Part shown: positions 34,444 to 42,416 of the stretch, in pieces
How the letters are laid out: the number at the start of each line of letters is the position of its first letter
Numbering within the stretch: position 1 is the first letter of the stretch
NCBI RefSeq assembly: GCF_900116495.1
Contig: NZ_FPAY01000001.1
Location: 1,054,001 to 1,118,000, forward strand
Source: Arthrobacter sp. ov118
Lineage (GTDB): Bacteria > Actinomycetota > Actinomycetes > Actinomycetales > Micrococcaceae
Length of the DNA stretch: 64,000 bases
Direction: 5' to 3'
Made by a program: the position numbers and the translations under genes
Notes under the pieces: generated by a model
Database searches by the model: none
What the model saw: only the letters and a program-made list of their open reading frames with translations
What the model was told of the DNA's origin: nothing

Positions 34444-35856
34444 ATGGAAACTTACGACGCCCTGCTTGCCAGCATTGCTGCAGTCCCCGGCCAGGAGAGC
34501 CGGACCATCCTCGACCCGGCCACCGGGATGCCGGTCGGCGAGGCCCCCGTGCACACCGTGGAAGACCTGGAGCACGCGGTCGCCGCCGCCGCAGCCGCGC
34601 AGCCGGCGTGGGCCGCGTTGGGCCATGACGCCCGGTCCGCCGCGCTGCTCAAGGCCGCCGACGCCGTCGAACGCTCCGCCGAGGAACTGGCCCGGCTGCT
34701 CTCCCGCGAGCAGGGCAAGCCGCTCAACGGCCCCAACGCCCGCTTCGAAGTCGGCGCTTGCGCCGCCTGGCTCCGCGCCACCGCCACCACCGAACTCAAA
34801 CCCGAAACCGTGGTGGACGACGGCGAAACATACGCCCAGCTGCACTACAAGCCCATCGGCGTCGTCGGCGCGATCGGCCCCTGGAACTGGCCCATGATGA
34901 TCACCATCTGGCAGATCGCCCCGGCTCTGCGGATGGGCAACACCGCCGTGGTCAAGCCCTCAAAGATGACCCCGCTCTCCGTCCTGGCCCTAATCAAGGT
35001 CCTCAACGAGGAACTCCCCGACGGCGTCCTCCACGTGGTCTCCGGGGACCGCGAGGTCGGTGCCCGGCTGGCCGAACACCCCGCCGTCGGCAAGGTTATG
35101 TTCACCGGCTCCACCGCCGCCGGCAAGTCGATCATCAGGTCCTCCGCGGACACGGTCAAGCGCCTCACCCTGGAACTCGGTGGCAACGACGCCGGCATCG
35201 TCCTGCCCGACGCCGACCCCAAGGCCATCGCCCAGGACCTGTTCTGGGGCGCGTTCATCAACACCGGCCAGACCTGCGCCGCGCTCAAACGCCTCTACGT
35301 CCACGACGACATCTACGACGCCGTCTGCGAGGAACTCACCAACGTCGCCAAAGCCATGCCCATGGGCGTGGGGCTGGACGAAAACAATGTCCTGGGCCCG
35401 CTGCAAAACAAGGCCCAGTACGACATCGTCGCCCAGCTCGTCGAGGCCGCCCGCGACTCCGGCGCCCGGATCCTGCTCGGCGGCAACCCGGACCCCGGCC
35501 AGCCCGGCTACTTCTACCCCACCACCCTCGTGGCCGACATCGACAACAACAACCCCCTGGTCGCCGAGGAACAGTTTGGCCCGGCTCTGCCGATCATCCG
35601 CTACAGCACCATCGACGAGGCCATCGGATACGCCAACGCCCTCGATGTGGGACTGGGCGCCTCCGTCTGGTCCCCGGACCTGGCCGCGGCCCGCGAAGTG
35701 GCCGCCCGGATCGAGGCGGGCACCGTCTGGATCAACAAGCACGGCGCCGTGGACCCCCGCGTCCCCTTCGGCGGAGCCAAGAAGTCCGGCTACGGCCTCG
35801 AATTCGGCGTCGAAGGCCTCAAAGCCCTCGGCGTCCCCCAGATCATCAACGGCTAA
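34444..35856 (+). CDS. NAD(P)-dependent aldehyde dehydrogenase
   Basis: The 470-aa enzyme has the ALDH catalytic set: Asn148 in PWNWP, Glu244 in LELGGND, and nucleophile Cys278 in NTGQTCAALKR. GGAG lies eight bases before the ATG at 34444. In context it could oxidise the aldehyde made by the phenylethylamine oxidase (phenylacetaldehyde) to the acid, though other aldehydes are possible. It is separated by 292 bp from the divergent APC permease. Its stop overlaps the EF-G2 gene end by 11 bp. Confidence 0.88.
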   Translation: METYDALLASIAAVPGQESRTILDPATGMPVGEAPVHTVEDLEHAVAAAAAAQPAWAALGHDARSAALLKAADAVERSAEELARLLSREQGKPLNGPNARFEVGACAAWLRATATTELKPETVVDDGETYAQLHYKPIGVVGAIGPWNWPMMITIWQIAPALRMGNTAVVKPSKMTPLSVLALIKVLNEELPDGVLHVVSGDREVGARLAEHPAVGKVMFTGSTAAGKSIIRSSADTVKRLTLELGGNDAGIVLPDADPKAIAQDLFWGAFINTGQTCAALKRLYVHDDIYDAVCEELTNVAKAMPMGVGLDENNVLGPLQNKAQYDIVAQLVEAARDSGARILLGGNPDPGQPGYFYPTTLVADIDNNNPLVAEEQFGPALPIIRYSTIDEAIGYANALDVGLGASVWSPDLAAAREVAARIEAGTVWINKHGAVDPRVPFGGAKKSGYGLEFGVEGLKALGVPQIING

Positions 35857-38041
35857 GACTGTTTTTATTCGGGGCTGTAAAGCCCGCGGTGGCGGGCACC
35901 GGTTCGTGGCGCAGGTAACTGCGCCGGAACCGGCCGCTTCCGGCGGTCAGGGCACGCAGCTCCACCGCGTATTTGAGCAGTTCCTGGTCCGGGACTTCGG
36001 CGCTGATCTCGGTGCCGTCAGCCCCGGCGGAGGCCGTTCCGGTCAACCGCGCTCGGCGGGAGGACAAATCGCTCATCACGGCGCCCACGTGGTCCTCCGA
36101 GACGCTGATGGTCACCGCCGAGACCGGTTCCAGGAGCTGGATGCGGGTGGCCGCCGCGGCTTCCCGCAGGGCCAGTGCGCCCGCGGCCTGGAAGGCGGCA
36201 TCCGAGGAATCCACGCTGTGGGTTTTGCCGCCGATCAGCGTGACCTTGATGTCCACCACCGGAAATCCGGCGGCCACGCCTTTCTGCATCTGGGCCCGCA
36301 CGCCTTTTTCCACCGAGACAATGAACGGCCCGGGGATCACCCCGCCCACCGTCTTGTCGGCGAACTCGAACCCGGCACCGCGGCTGAGGGGCTCGACCTC
36401 GATGTCGCAGACGGCGTACTGGCCGTGGCCGCCGGATTGTTTGACGTACCGCCCGTGCCCGGCGGCCGGCGCGGCGAAGGTTTCCCGGAGCGGGGTGACC
36501 ACGGGGACGGTCTGCAGGTTCACGCCCTGGTCCCGCAGCCTGCCCAAAACGACGTCGGCGTGCGCCTCGCCCATGCACCACAGGATCAGCTGGTGGGTTT
36601 CCGAGTTACGCTCCACCCGCAGCGTCGGGTCCCCGGCAGTGACCTTGCCCAGGTTTCTGGCCAGGGCGTCCTCGTCTCCGTGCGTGGCCGCTTCGATGGC
36701 AACCGGCATGAGCGGATCCGGCATGTCCCAAGGGGCCACCAGCAGCGGCAGCTCCTTGGCCGAAATCGTGTCGCCGGTTTCGGCGCTGCCCAGTTTTGTC
36801 AGGGCGCAGATGTCCCCGGCAACGCAGAACGGCACCGGCCGCAGCCCGGAGCCCAGCGGCGAATATAGGTGCGTGATCCGCTCGTCGCTGTCGTGGTCCT
36901 CATGGCCGCGGTCCGCCATTCCGCGGCCACCCACATGGATGGCGGCGTCCTCCCGCACAACGCCGGAAAAGACGCGCACCAGGCAGACGCGCCCAAGGAA
37001 CGGATCGATCGTCGTGCGTACCACCTCGCCCAGCAGCGGCCCGTCGGGGTCGCAGAGCAGCGGCCCGACGGCGACTCCCGCCAGGTCCGTCGCCGCGGGG
37101 ACGCCATGCTCCGCGGGTGTGGGAAACGCACGCACCAGGACGTCCAGCAGTTCCGCCAGACCCAGCCCGGACTCCGCTGACGTCGGGAGCACCGGGTGAA
37201 AGGTCCCTCGGGCGACGGCCGTCTCCAGATCGGCGATCAGGACCCCGGCATCGATCTCCTCACCGGCGAGGTAGCGGTCCATGAGCGACTCGTCCTCGCT
37301 CTCGGCAATGATCCCTTCGATCAGCGCGCCCCGCGCGGACTCCGCTGCGGCGAGTTCGACATCGTCTGCGGCGCGCGTGACAGGCTCCTGTCCTTCCGGC
37401 CCCTGCACCGAAACCGTTCCGGCCAGCAGCCCCAGCAGGCCGGTGGCGCCGCCGTCTGCGCTGGCCGGAAGGTAGAGCGGCAGAATGGAGTCGCCGAACG
37501 CGAGCCGGCAGCGGGCGACGGCGGCATCGAAATCCGCGCGCGGGTGGTCCAGCCGGCTGATGACCACGGCCCTCGGCATCCCGAGCCGCTGGCATTCGCT
37601 CCACAGCGCCGTGGTGGCGGTGTCCACGTCGTCAGTGGCTGACACGACAAACAGCACGGCATCCGCCGCACGCAGCCCCGCACGCAACTCGCCGATGAAA
37701 TCCGTATAGCCCGGAGTGTCCAGCAGGTTCACCTTGATCTCGCCCACCATCACGGGCACTACCGACAGCGCCACGGAACGCTGCTGGGCAATGGCGGAGG
37801 GGTCCGAGTCGCTCACCGTGGTGCCTTCGGCGATCGAACCTTTGCGCGTGATGGCCCCGGTGGCGGCCAGCAGGGCCTCGGTGAGCATCGTTTTTCCGGA
37901 ACCGGAGTGCCCCACGAGTGCCACGTTGCGGATCTTGTCCGGCTGCTCCGGCGGGGCGGCGCCGTTGGCTTCAGCCCGCCGGAGGTCAGATGTGCCCCGG
38001 ACCGGACTCCTCGACGGAGTCTTGGCGCCTTTCGACGGCAT
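35846..38041 (-). CDS. EF-G2-type translational GTPase
   Basis: The 731-aa protein has the EF-G layout: G domain with P-loop GHSGSGKT (44-51), DTPG (108-111), a domain II barrel, and domains III-V with HGQYA. It differs from canonical EF-G: the G4 NKMD motif reads SRLD (162-165) and the switch-region RGITI reads RSVALS. These are marks of the actinobacterial EF-G2/FusA2 branch, whose role is not translocation in the usual way. GGGAGG precedes the ATG. The N-terminus has a 35-residue basic/Ala extension. Confidence 0.88.
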   Translation of the reverse strand: MPSKGAKTPSRSPVRGTSDLRRAEANGAAPPEQPDKIRNVALVGHSGSGKTMLTEALLAATGAITRKGSIAEGTTVSDSDPSAIAQQRSVALSVVPVMVGEIKVNLLDTPGYTDFIGELRAGLRAADAVLFVVSATDDVDTATTALWSECQRLGMPRAVVISRLDHPRADFDAAVARCRLAFGDSILPLYLPASADGGATGLLGLLAGTVSVQGPEGQEPVTRAADDVELAAAESARGALIEGIIAESEDESLMDRYLAGEEIDAGVLIADLETAVARGTFHPVLPTSAESGLGLAELLDVLVRAFPTPAEHGVPAATDLAGVAVGPLLCDPDGPLLGEVVRTTIDPFLGRVCLVRVFSGVVREDAAIHVGGRGMADRGHEDHDSDERITHLYSPLGSGLRPVPFCVAGDICALTKLGSAETGDTISAKELPLLVAPWDMPDPLMPVAIEAATHGDEDALARNLGKVTAGDPTLRVERNSETHQLILWCMGEAHADVVLGRLRDQGVNLQTVPVVTPLRETFAAPAAGHGRYVKQSGGHGQYAVCDIEVEPLSRGAGFEFADKTVGGVIPGPFIVSVEKGVRAQMQKGVAAGFPVVDIKVTLIGGKTHSVDSSDAAFQAAGALALREAAAATRIQLLEPVSAVTISVSEDHVGAVMSDLSSRRARLTGTASAGADGTEISAEVPDQELLKYAVELRALTAGSGRFRRSYLRHEPVPATAGFTAPNKNSLSR

Positions 38042-38133
38042 GGAAACCTCCCGGCATCGGATCCACTCGTGCCCTGCAGGACCTTGTTGTTAAGGATTGG
38101 ACACCCTGGGACGCCCGGACAGCAAGCGCTTTT

Positions 38134-38532
38134 TCAGGCCGTGGCAGGAGCGCCGAGGGATCCGAACACCACCCGGCTGCGCAGCCAGCGCCCGAAGGCC
38201 TTGCCTTTGCCCTTCCACCAGCTGTCTTCGTCGGCGTCGTGGTGCCACCGGAAGATCACGGCAACCAGGACGAAAACCCCTCCGGCGACGTCCGGCCAGG
38301 AACCGGAGGCTGCATCGATGAGCACGCTGAACGCCATTGCCAGGATGGACGGCCACGCAAGGGTCCGGAACACGGTGTTGGCCAGATACCGGCGGTGGGA
38401 CCGCGGCACAGAAACCGCCCGGACAAAGTCAAAGCAGAGGCACACGACGACGAGGGCTTGGCCCAGGGACATCAGGATGTTTCCAGGCAGGGAGCCGCCA
38501 AACGTCGCGACCGCCTGGAGTCCCGGGCTCAC
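38134..38532 (-). CDS. Small membrane protein
   Basis: The 132-aa product has three or four likely helices (NILMSLGQALVVVCLCFDFV; TLAWPSILAMAFSVLID; VAGGVFVLVAVIFRW) and a basic, Trp/Lys/Gly-rich tail (DSWWKGKGKAFGRW). It starts with GTG at 38532, without a strong ribosome-binding site. The family is not recognised. Codon use and hydrophobic pattern support a real gene. It lies upstream of EF-G2 in the same direction, 92 bp apart. Confidence 0.6.
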   Translation of the reverse strand: MSPGLQAVATFGGSLPGNILMSLGQALVVVCLCFDFVRAVSVPRSHRRYLANTVFRTLAWPSILAMAFSVLIDAASGSWPDVAGGVFVLVAVIFRWHHDADEDSWWKGKGKAFGRWLRSRVVFGSLGAPATA

Positions 38533-38948
38533 AGCGCGCCCGCGGGCGGATCAAACCCTGCTGGTCCGAACTCGGCTGAATCATGCATGCTTGCCCCCCG
38601 GCGTCTACGCTCCGCTGGCCCTGTGCCGCCGCCCCGGGAGGAACAGCGGCCGCGACGGACCAGACTTTCTGACACTCCAATTCAACCCGCGCTCCGGGCA
38701 GGAAGTCACGGATATCAGGTACCCGACTATCAGATGGCGGACTACCTGCTGGCCGTCCGGGGTACTTACTCCAACACGGCCGGCTACTTGTCCCGTTGCC
38801 GCCGCAAGTAATTTACCCGGCGGCAAGTAGTCCCGGCGCAAAAAACGGGTGCAACTACGCGTTGCCTCGTCCGCCCTGCGCCGAAACGATTGGGCCATCG
38901 ATTCAGCGCGGCAGCCGCAGGATTGGGGGCATGCGGCTTCGGTCTGAT
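38533..38948 (+). other. Gene-free region upstream of the secreted-protein operon
   Basis: No gene seen. It holds an inverted repeat at 38796-38826 (TTGCCGCCG and CGGCGGCAA) next to an alternative pairing CTACTTG/CAAGTAG. It presumably contains the promoter of the operon that starts at 38990. Confidence 0.45.
38796..38826. repeat. Inverted repeat in the operon leader region
   Basis: Arms TTGCCGCCG (38796-38804) and CGGCGGCAA (38818-38826) are perfectly complementary, with overlapping alternative arms. Could be a terminator for the divergent gene or a regulatory switch. Confidence 0.5.
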
Positions 38949-38982
38949 GACTCCTGTCCGGGCGCCACCCACACAAGGAGTC
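38949..38982 (+). promoter_or_regulatory. Hairpin that sequesters the ribosome-binding site
   Basis: GACTCCT (38949-38955) pairs with AGGAGTC (38976-38982). The AGGAG is the Shine-Dalgarno of the gene starting at 38990, so formation of this stem would block translation. Confidence 0.5.
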
Positions 38983-38989
38983 TCACAAA

Positions 38990-39442
38990 ATGCGCAAGCT
39001 CACCAAGAAGAGCAAGGTCATCGGCGTTGCAGCCTCAGTCGCCCTCGTGGCCGTCGGCGGCGGCACTGCCTACGCGTACTGGACCACCACGGGCAGCGGC
39101 GCCGGCACCGCTGCCAACTCCACAGGCGGCGGCACCGTGACTCTGCATGCCAGCTTCGACTCCGGCCTGGCACCGGGCAACTCAGTGCCCGTGACGTACA
39201 CGGCCGACAACAGCACCAACACCGGAACGGTCGTCGGTGCCCTCACCGCAGGCGTGACCACGAGCGCGGCCGGATGCCTGCCGGCGTGGTTCTCGGTCAG
39301 CGCCGACACAACGAACTCCCCCGTCGCGGCGAACAGCACAGGCACCGAGGTGGGGTCGGGAACACTGACGTTCCTCAATGACGACGCCAACCAGGATGCC
39401 TGCAAGTCGGCCGTCGTCACGGTCACTGTCGGCAGCGAGTAG
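38990..39442 (+). CDS. Camelysin/TasA-type secreted protein
   Basis: The 150-aa product has a basic N-terminus, a hydrophobic segment, and an AYAYWTTTGSG region, the AYW-type signal of SipW-dependent proteins such as TasA and camelysin. The mature part is a Ser/Thr/Gly-rich beta sandwich with two Cys. These proteins can form surface fibres or act as metalloendopeptidases. It is the first of four co-oriented exported-protein genes. No SipW-type signal peptidase is in the window. Its ribosome-binding site is in a hairpin. Confidence 0.75.
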   Translation: MRKLTKKSKVIGVAASVALVAVGGGTAYAYWTTTGSGAGTAANSTGGGTVTLHASFDSGLAPGNSVPVTYTADNSTNTGTVVGALTAGVTTSAAGCLPAWFSVSADTTNSPVAANSTGTEVGSGTLTFLNDDANQDACKSAVVTVTVGSE

Positions 39443-39569
39443 AGGGCGTCCCCGGCGGGCCGGACACCCGGCCCGCCGGGCCGGCCTTCGGGCCACTTCG
39501 CAACAACGCCTCAGCTACCGCCGACACCCACGATCCGCACCACGGGGCAGGGTCGAAGGAGGATAGGGA

Positions 39570-40403
39570 ATGCAGCATCTAGCGCAGTTCTTCCGGCTCG
39601 TCAGGGAGCATGCGGGCCTCACCGGCCGTGTCCTCGTCATTGGCCTGCTGGCCATCTTCCTGCCCGCGGGCACGCTCTACGCCGCCGGGCAGCAGACGGC
39701 CCCGCAAAAGCCGGGAATCCTGGTGCAGGTCACGCCGTCCAGCAGGAACGTGGACCAGGGCCACGCGACGAGCTATTCCGCAAGCGTCAGCTCCACGGGC
39801 GGGTTTGCCGGCATGGTGTCGCTGGCGGTGGCCGGCCTTCCGGCCGGGGCAGCGCCCAGCTTCTCGCCGTCGACCGTCAAGCTGACGGCCGGAGGCACGG
39901 CCCAGCTCAGCATGAGCATATCCACGGCATCCAGCACTGCCGCCGGGGACTACGATCTGACCCTGACGGGCCAGAGCGGCGCGGTCCAGTCGGTTGCCGT
40001 TAAAACCCAACTGCGGGTCAAGGCGCCTTTGCGCGTGTTCGGACTCTCCGGCGACGTGTCGGGCCTGCTCGCGCCGGGCACCAGCCGGCCCCTGGACCTC
40101 GGATTCAACAACCCGGACAAAGGCATCGACGTCGGGAATGTGACCGTATCGATCACGGGTGTGATCCGCTCGGCGAAGGCGATCGCGGCCAATCTGCCCT
40201 GCACGTCACAGGATTATGCCGTGGTGCAGTACAGCGGGCGCTATCCCGTAGCGGTTCCGTCCGGCGGCAGCTCGCTCTCACAACTTGGCGTTCCGTCTGC
40301 CCAATGGCCGCGGATCGCAATGCTGGACACTCCCCGCCTCCAGGACGGCTGCAAGGGCGCAGTCCTCCAGTTGGCCTACTCGGGATCAGGGCAGGGAAAC
40401 TGA
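39570..40403 (+). CDS. Exported protein with Ig-like (NEW3-type) domain
   Basis: The 277-aa product begins with a cytosolic segment and a membrane helix (VLVIGLLAIFLPAGTLYAA), then a repeat-like beta domain (VTPSSRNVDQGHATSYSASVS, then LTAGGTAQLSMSISTASSTAAGDYDLTLTG), the pattern of cell-surface adhesion modules. Two Cys lie near the end. AAGGAGG precedes the ATG at 39570. It is second in the exported cluster and probably part of a surface structure. No enzyme motif is seen. Confidence 0.75.
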   Translation: MQHLAQFFRLVREHAGLTGRVLVIGLLAIFLPAGTLYAAGQQTAPQKPGILVQVTPSSRNVDQGHATSYSASVSSTGGFAGMVSLAVAGLPAGAAPSFSPSTVKLTAGGTAQLSMSISTASSTAAGDYDLTLTGQSGAVQSVAVKTQLRVKAPLRVFGLSGDVSGLLAPGTSRPLDLGFNNPDKGIDVGNVTVSITGVIRSAKAIAANLPCTSQDYAVVQYSGRYPVAVPSGGSSLSQLGVPSAQWPRIAMLDTPRLQDGCKGAVLQLAYSGSGQGN

Positions 40404-40404
40404 C

Positions 40405-40914
40405 ATGCAATCCGCACGATCCATGCTGCGCGGCACCAGAGTCGCTGGCACTGCCTCCGCGGCTACGGCCGCGCTCTTGCTGCTCGCCGGCGGCGGCACC
40501 GCGTACGCCTATTGGGCCACCACCGGCGCGGGTTCCGGCGCCGCAACCGCCGCCGCGATGCAGGCCGTCACCGTCGACGCGTTGGTGGCAGGCGACGCGA
40601 ACCGGACCAGCCTGGCTCCAGGAGGCACCGCAGACGTCATCCTCCGAACCAGCAATCCCAACGCGTTCGCCGTTCAGCTCTACTCGGTGTCCTCCAACGG
40701 GACGGTCAGCGCCGATACGGCCCATGCCGGATGCACCACCACCGGGGTGTCCTTCACGGCTCCTGCTGCGCCGCTCGCTCCTGCCGTCACGATCCCGGCG
40801 CATTCTTCCCTGCTGGTCACATTGCCGGGCGCGGCGAGCATGTCCGCGCAGTCACAATCGGCCTGCCAGGGTGCGACCTTCAAAGTTCCCGTCACCGTGG
40901 AGGCCCGACGATGA
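40405..40914 (+). CDS. AYW-type secreted protein
   Basis: The 169-aa product has a basic N-terminus, a long Ala/Leu hydrophobic core and AYAYWATTGAGSG, closely matching the first protein of the cluster. The mature domain is a beta-rich Ser/Ala/Thr segment with two Cys (CTTTGVS and CQGATF). It begins right after the stop of the Ig-domain gene, and its stop overlaps the next start as ATGA. It may be a paired fibre subunit with the first protein. Confidence 0.72.
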   Translation: MQSARSMLRGTRVAGTASAATAALLLLAGGGTAYAYWATTGAGSGAATAAAMQAVTVDALVAGDANRTSLAPGGTADVILRTSNPNAFAVQLYSVSSNGTVSADTAHAGCTTTGVSFTAPAAPLAPAVTIPAHSSLLVTLPGAASMSAQSQSACQGATFKVPVTVEARR

Positions 40915-42176
40915 GCCGTCGCAACACCCGCCAGGCACGCTCACGCTTCCGGAGCCGCGTTGCCGTCATCGTTGCCGGCGCTGCCCTCCTGTCGTGGGCC
41001 GGTCCGGGGGCCAACGCCTTCTGGTCGGCGGTCTCGGACGGTGGTTCCGCGTCGGCCGCCGCCGATGCGCTGGCCGCCGGCGCAACGCCGTCGGCCGCAG
41101 TGTCCGCGGGAAATGTAACGCTGGCATGGAAGGCCGCCGCCACCCTCGCCGGCCGCCCCGTCAGCGGCTACGCGGTGGCGCGCTACGCCTCCGCGTCGGG
41201 CGGCACCAAGATTGCCGCCGGGGGAACCTGCACAGGCACCGTCACCACGGGGCTGGGCTGCACCGACCAAGACGTCCCGACCGGCACGTGGTACTACACT
41301 GTCACACCGGTACTTGGGCAGTGGCAAGGATCCGAGAGCGTCCGGAGCGCGGGCGCCGCCGTGGACACCAGCCCGCCGATCGCCCCCACCGTGACGGCCC
41401 CCACCTACGTTAACTCCAGCACCGTCACCTCCGTGCCGGTCACTGGCACCACCGAACCCGGGGCCTCCATCGCCCTAACCGTCACGGACGCTGGATCTGC
41501 GCCGCCCGCCGCCGCTACGGTGACCGCGGACAGCTCCGGGGTTTGGGCCGCCGCCGTTAACCTGTCATCTCTCGGCGACGGAACGGTCACCTACCGTGCG
41601 GTCGCTACGGACACCGCCGGCAACCAAGGCAATCCCGCGACACCGGGCACAACCACCTCCGTCAAGGACGTTGCGGCCCCAACGGTGCAACAGCTGGAGC
41701 TGGCTGACGGGACAAGGGACAACGGCAAGATAGAGCCCAAGGACAAGGTCACAGTCACCTTCTCCGAAGCCCTAGACGCTTCAACAATCTGCAGCGGCTG
41801 GACTGCCGGTGCCAGCGGCACACTGAACGGGGACAACCAGGTCACCGTCAGCATCAGCTCCGGCAATGTCCTTAGCGTCGCCGTAAACAGCTCTGCCTGC
41901 CCGACGTCGAGAATAGGCACCGTGGCGCTGGGGGCCAATTACTACGGCTCGGGAACGCTCACTTACAAGGGCGTGGGTCTGAACGCCTCGGTTGTCAGCT
42001 GGGATGCCAGCAAGTCGACGCTCACCATCACGCTGGGGGCCCTGGCCACGGGGAGCCCTGCGAACGGAACGACCAAGGCCGCTGTGCCGTCATACACGCC
42101 CGCAACCGGGATGGGGGACGCCGCGGGCAACGCCCTTTCCGTCACGCCGGTACAGGGCAAGAGTTCGTCCTTCTAG
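40911..42176 (+). CDS. Exported protein with repeated Ig-like domains
   Basis: The 421-aa product has a signal region with ANAFWSAVSDGGSASA, an echo of the AYW motif. Two or more bacterial Ig-like domains follow (VTAPTYVNSSTVTSVPVTGTTEPGASIALTVTD; VQQLELADGTRDNGKIEPKDKVTVTFSEAL), with conserved Cys pairs. It is the last gene of the cluster, coupled to the previous one by ATGA, and followed by a strong terminator. It probably sits on the cell surface. Confidence 0.75.
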   Translation: MSRRNTRQARSRFRSRVAVIVAGAALLSWAGPGANAFWSAVSDGGSASAAADALAAGATPSAAVSAGNVTLAWKAAATLAGRPVSGYAVARYASASGGTKIAAGGTCTGTVTTGLGCTDQDVPTGTWYYTVTPVLGQWQGSESVRSAGAAVDTSPPIAPTVTAPTYVNSSTVTSVPVTGTTEPGASIALTVTDAGSAPPAAATVTADSSGVWAAAVNLSSLGDGTVTYRAVATDTAGNQGNPATPGTTTSVKDVAAPTVQQLELADGTRDNGKIEPKDKVTVTFSEALDASTICSGWTAGASGTLNGDNQVTVSISSGNVLSVAVNSSACPTSRIGTVALGANYYGSGTLTYKGVGLNASVVSWDASKSTLTITLGALATGSPANGTTKAAVPSYTPATGMGDAAGNALSVTPVQGKSSSF

Positions 42177-42186
42177 CGGCCGGCGC

Positions 42187-42220
42187 GAGTGCCCGGGTCC
42201 CCCAGGGGTCCCGGGCACTC
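42187..42220 (+). terminator. Terminator of the exported-protein cluster
   Basis: GAGTGCCCGGG (42187-42197) and CCCGGGCACTC (42210-42220) form a perfect 11-bp stem with a 12-base loop. Confidence 0.85.
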
Positions 42221-42310
42221 ATTCCGTTAAATCAGGTTCAGTCTTAGGGTTCCCGAGACGCCCGAGCACCAGCGGCATGTCCCCAGGCCATGTTCCACGA
42301 AACGTGATGG

Positions 42311-42340
42311 TTGACACAGTCGAAACCGCTATGTCATGGT
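42311..42340 (+). promoter_or_regulatory. Putative promoter of the SAF oxidoreductase gene
   Basis: A consensus -35 TTGACA (42311-42316) is followed by a weaker -10 CATGGT (42335-42340), spacer 18. It lies just upstream of the palindrome at 42353-42363. Confidence 0.45.
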
Positions 42341-42352
42341 TATTGCATCAGA

Positions 42353-42363
42353 TGGTCAGACCA
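42353..42363. promoter_or_regulatory. FadR/FCD-type operator 1
   Basis: TGGTCAGACCA is a perfect 5+1+5 palindrome, matching the TGGT/ACCA core of GntR-FCD operators. It sits just after the putative promoter, where a repressor would block transcription. Its core GGTCAGACC recurs at 43775-43783, before the regulator gene. Confidence 0.65.
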
Positions 42364-42416
42364 ACTAACCAGCAGCGGAATATTGAAGCTCGGCAACACT
42401 ACGAGGAAGTAGCACC

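Noticed and set aside
38944..38982. CTGATGA followed by a stem, resembling a hammerhead ribozyme core
   Set aside because: The stem CTCCT/AGGAG follows, but no GAAA is present after it and no stem III or cleavage triplet fits. The stem instead hides a ribosome-binding site.
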